DNA of 16,928 bases from Heritagella sp051881655 (GTDB lineage: Bacteria; Bacillota; Clostridia; Oscillospirales; Acutalibacteraceae). The stretch is from positions 1 to 16,928 of the forward strand of contig JBJEQH010000056.1 of NCBI GenBank assembly GCA_051881655.1. The letters are read 5' to 3'. The stretch's first letter is position 1. Each line of letters opens with the position of its first letter. A program made the translations under genes and the position numbers. Positions 12,822 to 16,928 of this stretch are shown piece by piece. Under the pieces are notes generated by a model. It did no database searches. It saw only the letters and a list, made by a program, of their open reading frames with translations, and was not told the DNA's origin.

Positions 12822-13601
12822 ATGAAACTTACTTGTATCCTTTGCGGCGGTGCCCTGCAATTTAAAAGGGATCGTCAGACTGCGGTTTGCCAAAACTGCG
12901 GGTTGGAATACTCCCTCGACACGCTCCGCCAGAGACTTAACGCCAACAATTCCCCCTCTCCTGAACCGATTCCTCAACCGGACAAGCTAACGCCCCGGCC
13001 GGTTGAACGGATCCCCCAGCCGACCAAACCGGATTCTCCCTGCGACGGTGCGGATGAAGAGCCCGTCTTTGACGCCGCATGGGAGCCCGTCGGCGATGTT
13101 TCTGCCGGCCCTGCATTATCGCAGGATGCCGTGCTGAACATCTGGCGGGAATATCTGCCGCAAGCCATGCCCCAGTATGGGTTTGGTATGCAGATTTATG
13201 ACAAGCTGAAAAGCTGCTATTTTGCGCCGGACATTCCCACAGACTGCGCCCAGCGCGCCAGCCGTTACCTGACAAAGGGAAAGGTCGCGCCCCAGGACAT
13301 TCTCGGTCACTATTCTTTTAAGCCTCAGGGCGGTTTGGCCGGTATTGTGGTGGCGCAGGATCGAATGTTCCTGCCCGTGGGTAGGCTTGGTCTTGAGTAT
13401 CTGGAAATCATTTATGCGGATCTGCTCCGCGCAGATGTCAAGAAGGAAGCTTCACACAAGATCCGCACAGAGGTGAAGCTCATGACTTACACCAACGAAT
13501 TTACCCTGTTCTACAAGGACGGCCGCGTCGAAACATATACGGCCAACGCCCAGTATAATGCCGCAGCGATTGTCCAGGCACTGAATCGGCTGATCGGCTG
13601 A
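12822..13601 (+). CDS. Zinc-ribbon protein of unknown function
   Basis: A 259-residue protein I cannot assign to a named family. The N-terminus MKLTCILCGGALQFKRDRQT continues to two CXXC knuckles (C5/C8 and C23/C26), a zinc ribbon. A Pro-rich, probably flexible linker (about 45-80) follows, then a globular C-terminal region (about 100-259) ending in alternating charged and hydrophobic strands (EVKLMTYTNEFTLFYKDGRV) and a final helix, resembling a PH-like or small alpha/beta domain. There is no membrane segment. The ATG at 12822 is preferred to the TTG at 12804 because GGTGA lies 5 bases upstream and the ribbon begins there. Its base composition is more AT-rich than the flanking genes, and it sits alone between spo0A and the CYTH gene, suggesting later acquisition. 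Confidence 0.75.
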   Translation: MKLTCILCGGALQFKRDRQTAVCQNCGLEYSLDTLRQRLNANNSPSPEPIPQPDKLTPRPVERIPQPTKPDSPCDGADEEPVFDAAWEPVGDVSAGPALSQDAVLNIWREYLPQAMPQYGFGMQIYDKLKSCYFAPDIPTDCAQRASRYLTKGKVAPQDILGHYSFKPQGGLAGIVVAQDRMFLPVGRLGLEYLEIIYADLLRADVKKEASHKIRTEVKLMTYTNEFTLFYKDGRVETYTANAQYNAAAIVQALNRLIG

Positions 13602-13938
13602 GGGTATTCTTTCCGAAAAACCGCATATCGGCAAAAGACCGCTGAGAATCTGCCCCAGGCCTCCCGCTGCGAGCGAAATGAGGCTTGCCATTGGCTATAT
13701 CCAAAACTATAAAATCACAGGAGAAACCATGCGGAGAAAATAAGCTGAGGGGCGGACGAGAGAGGCAGTGTCAGGAAAAAATCCATTCCCTGAAATGGCG
13801 CACTTCTCCCAACCCACAAGCCTGAAATTGAACACCGTACATAGACCGTTTACCGACTTTCGGCAGGCGGTCTTTTTATATCCTCCATCCAAAAGGAGGT
13901 CATGTACGATGGGAAAAGGGAAAACCCTCCCTCAACTT
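13602..13938. other. Gene-free stretch with a terminator and an orphan ribosome site
   Basis: Nothing longer than a 21-codon frame (13679-13744) is open in a sensible direction. A terminator lies at 13843-13877. A near-perfect ribosome site, AAAAGGAGGT (13891-13900), is followed by ATGs at 13902 and 13909, but the frames run antisense into the conserved gene at 13939-15252 and look non-coding. The site may be the 5' end of a gene lost by deletion or rearrangement. Confidence 0.4.
13843..13878 (+). terminator. Intrinsic terminator, probably for the zinc-ribbon transcript
   Basis: AGACCG (13843-13848) pairs with CGGTCT (13868-13873), with an inner CCGA-CTT-TCGG hairpin (13853-13863), followed by TTTTT. 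Confidence 0.65.
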
Positions 13939-15252
13939 TTACAGGGACGGGTCGGGGTTTTCCGCCAGAGCGGCATTGCGGTATACCGCTTCGCCGGTTA
14001 CCTCGCGGATAACCTGAATCCCTTTGGGGAAGAAGATCTCCTCGCTTTCGTCACTCAGCTCGATCTCCAGGATGGCGCGGTCCCGCCAGAAGGGGTACAG
14101 GTCGATTTCAAAATACCGGTTCCCCTCTGTCAGGCAGTACCGGGTTTTCCGCAGGGGGCGGCGGGCAGGATCGGCATTCATCAAAAGCTGCAGGTACTCC
14201 TCCTGGGTAAGGCGCCGCTCGGTCTCCATCCGGCGCAGGGAAGAAACCGGGCGCTTGCTGGTTTGGGTGTACGTATAATGCCCGTCGCAGCCCCGCTGGC
14301 GAACCCGGATCTCCGTTTCGTCGGGGCTTTGCAAATAGGTCTGCAGGATTTCCACCTTCCGGCAGTTGGGCAGGCTCTCCAGATAGCGGATATCCGGATA
14401 GGCGATCAGGAATTTGCGCTCGATCTCGCAGGGCTCCGGTTCGCCGAGGAAAAGGGAGATTTCCCGGATCAATCGCCTCATTTTTTCAGAGAAATCCGTG
14501 GAATTATCGAGCACGCGCAGATGGGGGTGCCCCGTCCAGGCGGCAATCAGCCGGTCGTCCAGCGCGGCGGCCTGCTGCGGGGTCTCGGTGCGGGCGGTGT
14601 TGCTTGCCGTGGTATAGAAGGCCCCGGCCCCTTTGGCGGCGGTTACCAGGTGGAAAACGGCGTCGTATGCATCACGCAGGGCGGTTTCGCTCTGTCCCAA
14701 TGCGGCACAGACACAGGCAAACTCCGCTTCCGTCATATAGGCGCGGTTGTCCATGGTGCCGCGGTCGCACACAATCAGCACCCGCTTTTGGGGCATACAG
14801 CGGGCCGCCTGCCCGAAAACCCGCTCCTTTTCCATCTGCAGCTGCATCTGGCACTTCTGATAGGAGAGGTTATCCCGGCAGGTCCACGGGGCCACCCCGC
14901 CGGTAATCAGCTCGGTGGCGGTTTCCGGGACAAACAGAACCGCATACCCCATCTGGGAGAAAGCGCTCTGAATCCAGCTCATGGCCGTGGATTTTCCGGC
15001 GCAGGGCCCGCCGGTGATCACAATTTTGGTGACAGCCGGTTCCGGTTCCGGCTCCCGCAGCAGTTTTTCCGGGGAGACATCCAGCAGGGCCGCCAGCTTC
15101 CGCAGCGTATCGGTGGTGGGCTTTGCCCAGCCGTTTTCCCATTTGGAGACGGCCTTGTCCGTCACGTTCAGCCGCTGTGCCAGCTCCTTCTGAGTCATGC
15201 CCGCCCGGCGGCGCAGCTGAAACAGGGTGTTTCCAAAGGAATAATCGTGCAT
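13939..15252 (-). CDS. Xre HTH - AAA_28 P-loop ATPase/kinase - CYTH triphosphate-tunnel fusion protein
   Basis: A 437-residue three-domain protein. Domain 1 (about 5-65) is a Cro/C1-type HTH (LRRRAGMTQKELAQRLNVTD, KAVSKWENG). Domain 2 (about 74-270) is a P-loop NTPase of the AAA_28/NadR-kinase-like type: Walker A TGGPCAGKST (80-89), CDRGTMDNRAYM (162-173) and HPHLRVLDNSTDF (242-254). Domain 3 (about 274-430) is a CYTH fold with the tunnel residues in place: E276-X-E278-X-K280, R316/R318/R320, K333, E343/E345, K369/R371, E382/D384 and E396/E398. CYTH enzymes act on triphosphates (thiamine triphosphate, tripolyphosphate, ATP to cAMP) with divalent metal. The combined role is unknown: perhaps nucleotide-dependent regulation, phosphorylation or repair. 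The start follows AAGGAGGAG by about 8 bases. It is monocistronic and divergent from the small Cys-rich gene. Confidence 0.9.
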   Translation of the reverse strand: MHDYSFGNTLFQLRRRAGMTQKELAQRLNVTDKAVSKWENGWAKPTTDTLRKLAALLDVSPEKLLREPEPEPAVTKIVITGGPCAGKSTAMSWIQSAFSQMGYAVLFVPETATELITGGVAPWTCRDNLSYQKCQMQLQMEKERVFGQAARCMPQKRVLIVCDRGTMDNRAYMTEAEFACVCAALGQSETALRDAYDAVFHLVTAAKGAGAFYTTASNTARTETPQQAAALDDRLIAAWTGHPHLRVLDNSTDFSEKMRRLIREISLFLGEPEPCEIERKFLIAYPDIRYLESLPNCRKVEILQTYLQSPDETEIRVRQRGCDGHYTYTQTSKRPVSSLRRMETERRLTQEEYLQLLMNADPARRPLRKTRYCLTEGNRYFEIDLYPFWRDRAILEIELSDESEEIFFPKGIQVIREVTGEAVYRNAALAENPDPSL

Positions 15253-15278
15253 CTGTTTCTCCTCCTTTCCCTGTTATT

Positions 15279-15307
15279 ATTATACGGTTCGTTCCCGGCG
15301 GACTCAA
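15279..15307 (-). promoter_or_regulatory. Promoter of the HTH-AAA_28-CYTH gene
   Basis: On the minus strand, TTGAGT (15307-15302), a 17-bp spacer and a perfect TATAAT (15284-15279). The start would be about 20 bases upstream of the start codon, leaving a short leader. Self-regulation by its own HTH is plausible. Confidence 0.8.
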
Positions 15308-15354
15308 GGGAGAGGAGGGTGAAAAATGGTAGAACTTTCTGGTGGGCCGCCGTT

Positions 15355-15383
15355 TTGCATCCAGGCGGCAAAAGGTGTATAAT
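15355..15383 (+). promoter_or_regulatory. Promoter of the small Cys-rich gene
   Basis: TTGCAT (15355-15360), a 17-bp spacer and TATAAT (15378-15383), divergent from the promoter at 15279-15307. The two -35 elements lie 47 bp apart, so one regulator could control both. Confidence 0.75.
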
Positions 15384-15404
15384 GCACGTGAAGGGGGGAT
15401 GGGT

Positions 15405-15620
15405 ATGGAAAAGGCAGAGAGAGAATGCCGGGAGTGCCGGTATGCGTTTTTGGACGGCCGCTGCACCGATTACCGTCGGGACGCCATCTGGTTCTGCCGC
15501 CGGAAGGGCGCCTTTTTCAGCCGGAATTACCGCGTAGGCGAGGGGACGCGGATCGACCCCGCCGGCCCCGCCTGCCCGTGTTTTGAGGGGCGGAACACAG
15601 AAAGTTCACAGAACGTTTAG
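15405..15620 (+). CDS. Small cysteine-rich protein of unknown function
   Basis: A 71-residue soluble protein, not recognised. Cysteines at C8, C11, C20, C31, C57 and C59 (CRECRYAFLDGRC, WFCRRKG, ACPCF) suggest binding of zinc or an iron-sulfur cluster. The rest is rich in Arg and aromatic residues, with no signal peptide or membrane helix. The start at 15405 follows GGGGGGA by about 5 bases; an ATG at 15399 in the same frame would add two residues. Its own sigma-A promoter precedes it and a separate strong promoter lies just after its stop. Divergence from the HTH-AAA_28-CYTH gene hints at a link, but nothing more can be said. Confidence 0.65.
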   Translation: MEKAERECRECRYAFLDGRCTDYRRDAIWFCRRKGAFFSRNYRVGEGTRIDPAGPACPCFEGRNTESSQNV

Positions 15621-15629
15621 AAATAGCGG

Positions 15630-15657
15630 TTGACACTTTTCCCGTGCGTGCTATAAT
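15630..15657 (+). promoter_or_regulatory. Perfect-consensus sigma-A promoter of the P-loop ATPase / oxidoreductase operon
   Basis: TTGACA (15630-15635) and TATAAT (15652-15657), both exact consensus, with a 16-bp spacer. The start near 15664 gives a leader of about 47 nt. This is the strongest promoter in the window by hexamer match and suits a high-flux energy-metabolism operon. Confidence 0.88.
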
Positions 15658-15710
15658 TATTTACAATGTAGTTTTGAAAACGAGATGTTCTTGTTTGAAG
15701 GAGATTGAAT

Positions 15711-16382
15711 GTGGGAAGCGCAAAGCTAACGATTCTCTGCGGTCATTATGGCTGTGGAAAGACCAATCTGGCGCTGGATCTGGCCCTGGAAGCGGCCGGT
15801 CAGGGCCGCCGGGTGATTGTGGCGGATCTGGACCTGGTCAATCCCTATTTCCGCTCCTCTGATTACCGGGAGCTGCTGGAAGCAAACGGGATAAAGGTGG
15901 TGGCGCCGGTTTATGCCGGTACCACGCTGGATCTGCCCGCCATTGCCCCTCAGCTGACGGCCCTGCCCGATGCGGATTGCGACGAGGTGATTTTCGATGT
16001 GGGCGGGGACGATGCCGGTGCCTGTGTGCTGGGCTGTCTGGCCGGGGGAATCCGGCAGCGGGTGTACACCATGCTGTATGTGGTCAATGCGTACCGGGCT
16101 TTGACACAGACGCCGCAGGAAGCAGCCGCCATCTGCCGTGAGATCGAAACGGCCAGCCGGCTGAGAGCAACCGCGGTGGTTAATAACTCCCATTTGCAGC
16201 AGGAGACTACCGGCGGGACGGTTCTGCGCGCAGCGCCCTTTGGCATCGAAACCGCCCGGCTGCTCTCCCTGCCGCTTTTGTACCACACGGCCCCCGAGGA
16301 GATTGCCGGGGAACTGGAGGGGAAGCTGTCCCCCGTGCGCCCGGTGAAGGTGCGGGTGCGCCCGCCGTGGAGCGGGAACTGA
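15711..16382 (+). CDS. SIMIBI-type P-loop ATPase (MinD/CobQ-like)
   Basis: A 223-residue cytoplasmic NTPase. Walker A is GHYGCGKT (11-18); DLDLVNPYFRSSDYR (39-53) holds the Walker A' acidic residues D39/D41 in the style of MinD/ArsA/CobQ proteins; and VIFDVGGDDAG (93-103) is Walker B with D96. The signature lysine of ParA/MinD (KGGXGKT) is absent, as position 12 is His. GTG at 15711 is chosen over TTG at 15705 because AAGGAG (15698-15703) is 7 bases before the GTG but only 1 before the TTG. It leads an operon with the ferredoxin and alpha subunits of a 2-oxoacid:ferredoxin oxidoreductase, suggesting a role in assembly or cofactor insertion for that enzyme, which is inferred from context only. 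Confidence 0.85.
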   Translation: MGSAKLTILCGHYGCGKTNLALDLALEAAGQGRRVIVADLDLVNPYFRSSDYRELLEANGIKVVAPVYAGTTLDLPAIAPQLTALPDADCDEVIFDVGGDDAGACVLGCLAGGIRQRVYTMLYVVNAYRALTQTPQEAAAICREIETASRLRATAVVNNSHLQQETTGGTVLRAAPFGIETARLLSLPLLYHTAPEEIAGELEGKLSPVRPVKVRVRPPWSGN

Positions 16383-16462
16383 TCGGCCCTGCGGGCTTTT
16401 CAAAAGAAAATTCCGATTTTTTGATAGAAAAATGGATCGATATAAAGGAGGTATGCGCAGAG

Positions 16463-16669
16463 ATGGCACATATCCGGATTGACGAAAATTTTTGCAAGGG
16501 CTGCGGCCTGTGCACCTATGCCTGTCCCAAGCACATTCTTGCGCTGGCAAAGGACCGTATGAACAGTAAGGGCTACCATCCGGCGGAGTGTACGGATGAA
16601 GGGGCATGCATTGGATGCTGCTCCTGTGCGATGATGTGCCCGGATACGGCAATTACGGTAGAGAAGTGA
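16463..16669 (+). CDS. 2x[4Fe-4S] ferredoxin-type subunit of 2-oxoacid:ferredoxin oxidoreductase
   Basis: A 68-residue ferredoxin-like protein with two cluster-binding motifs: C11, C14, C17, C21P (CKGCGLCTYACP) and C49, C52, C55, C59P (CIGCCSCAMMCP). It corresponds to the delta/ferredoxin subunit (KorD/VorD/PorD) that passes electrons from the thiamine-diphosphate site to free ferredoxin. GGAGG lies 11 bases upstream of the ATG at 16463; an ATG at 16453 is out of frame. It sits 13 bases before the alpha subunit gene. A short GCCC-TGC-GGGC hairpin with four T bases (16386-16400) in the gap before it is too weak to be a full terminator. The exact enzyme (KorD or VorD) cannot be separated by this subunit alone. 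Confidence 0.92.
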   Translation: MAHIRIDENFCKGCGLCTYACPKHILALAKDRMNSKGYHPAECTDEGACIGCCSCAMMCPDTAITVEK

Positions 16670-16682
16670 GGGGGAAAACGGC

Positions 16683-16928
16683 ATGGCAGAGAAAATTTTG
16701 ATGAAAGGGAATGAGGCGCTGGGCGAAGCGGCGATCCGCGCGGGCTGCCTTCATTTCTTCGGCTATCCGATCACGCCCCAGACCGAGCTGGCGGCCTATA
16801 TGGCCAAGAAAATGCCGAAGGTGGGCGGCACCTATCTGCAGGCGGAATCGGAGATTGCGGCCATCAATATGGTGCTGGGTGCATCGGCCGCCGGCGTGCG
16901 GGCGATGACCTCGTCCTCGTCTCCGGGC
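16683..16928 (+). CDS. 2-oxoacid:ferredoxin oxidoreductase alpha subunit, N-terminal part (VorB/KorA type)
   Basis: 82 codons are visible before the window ends. MAEKILMKGNEALGEAAIRAGCLHFFGYPITPQTELAAY matches the pyrimidine-binding N-terminal domain of the alpha subunit, with the conserved GYPITPQTE motif (27-35), AESEIAAI and MTSSSSPG. This is the subunit that binds part of thiamine diphosphate and CoA-linked 2-oxoacid chemistry. The motif with Gln rather than Ser (YPITPQTE versus YPITPSTE) and the order ferredoxin-alpha favour the 3-methyl-2-oxobutanoate (VorB) or 2-oxoglutarate (KorA) type. The beta and gamma genes should follow beyond the edge. A GAGGGGG ribosome site lies upstream. Confidence 0.92.
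   Translation, partial: MAEKILMKGNEALGEAAIRAGCLHFFGYPITPQTELAAYMAKKMPKVGGTYLQAESEIAAINMVLGASAAGVRAMTSSSSPG

Noticed and set aside
13768..15537. 589-codon open frame on the plus strand over the CYTH fusion gene
   Set aside because: It mirrors the minus-strand gene at 13939-15252, which has recognisable HTH, Walker and CYTH motifs. The plus-strand translation has no domain and low-complexity composition typical of a shadow frame in GC-rich DNA.
16421..16446. Internal promoter TTGATA ... TATAAA before the ferredoxin subunit
   Set aside because: The spacer is 14 bp, too short for a functional sigma-A promoter.

Overview
The window looks like a piece of chromosome from a GC-rich, spore-lineage Clostridia bacterium, most likely of the Oscillospiraceae/Ruminococcaceae type. 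The reasons are an adjacent spoIVB-spo0A pair, strong Shine-Dalgarno sequences, sigma-A type promoters, intrinsic terminators and a 2-oxoacid:ferredoxin oxidoreductase operon. No rRNA, tRNA, CRISPR array or intact insertion sequence was seen.

Layout. (1) 41-2144: a MerR regulator (minus strand) faces an operon for a flavodoxin-fold protein with an iron-sulfur type Cys motif and an aldo/keto reductase. The shared control region has a 19-bp-spaced promoter with a perfect palindrome between its -35 and -10, the classic MerR arrangement. (2) 2207-6646: phased A-tracts, a strong promoter and a ~200-nt leader precede potABCD, a polyamine-type ABC importer whose four genes overlap by 4 bp each. The binding protein carries an unusual C-terminal membrane anchor. 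(3) 6651-8596: two unrecognised minus-strand envelope proteins, each built from an internal duplication. (4) 8706-9813: a uroporphyrinogen-decarboxylase-superfamily protein with MtaA-like His/Cys ligands, as a single-gene unit. (5) 9827-12494: spoIVB and spo0A. SpoIVB keeps its catalytic triad, but the Spo0A receiver has lost nearly all phosphorylation residues while its DNA-binding domain is intact. (6) 12520-13878: a lower-GC patch with a recombinase-like remnant and a zinc-ribbon protein of unknown function. (7) 13939-15307: a three-domain Xre HTH - AAA_28 P-loop - CYTH protein on the minus strand, divergent from (8) a small Cys-rich protein at 15405. (9) 15630 to the end: a perfect-consensus promoter drives a SIMIBI-type P-loop ATPase, a 2x[4Fe-4S] ferredoxin subunit and the start of the alpha subunit of a 2-oxoacid:ferredoxin oxidoreductase.

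How the genes work together: regions 1, 2 and 9 are conventional operons for redox/aldehyde metabolism, polyamine uptake and ferredoxin-linked 2-oxoacid oxidation. The points most worth following are the degenerate-receiver Spo0A next to an intact SpoIVB, the HTH-kinase-triphosphatase fusion, the tail-anchored PotD, and the two internally duplicated envelope proteins. I see no dedicated defence or mobile system. All functional statements rest on motifs read by eye; no database search was done.
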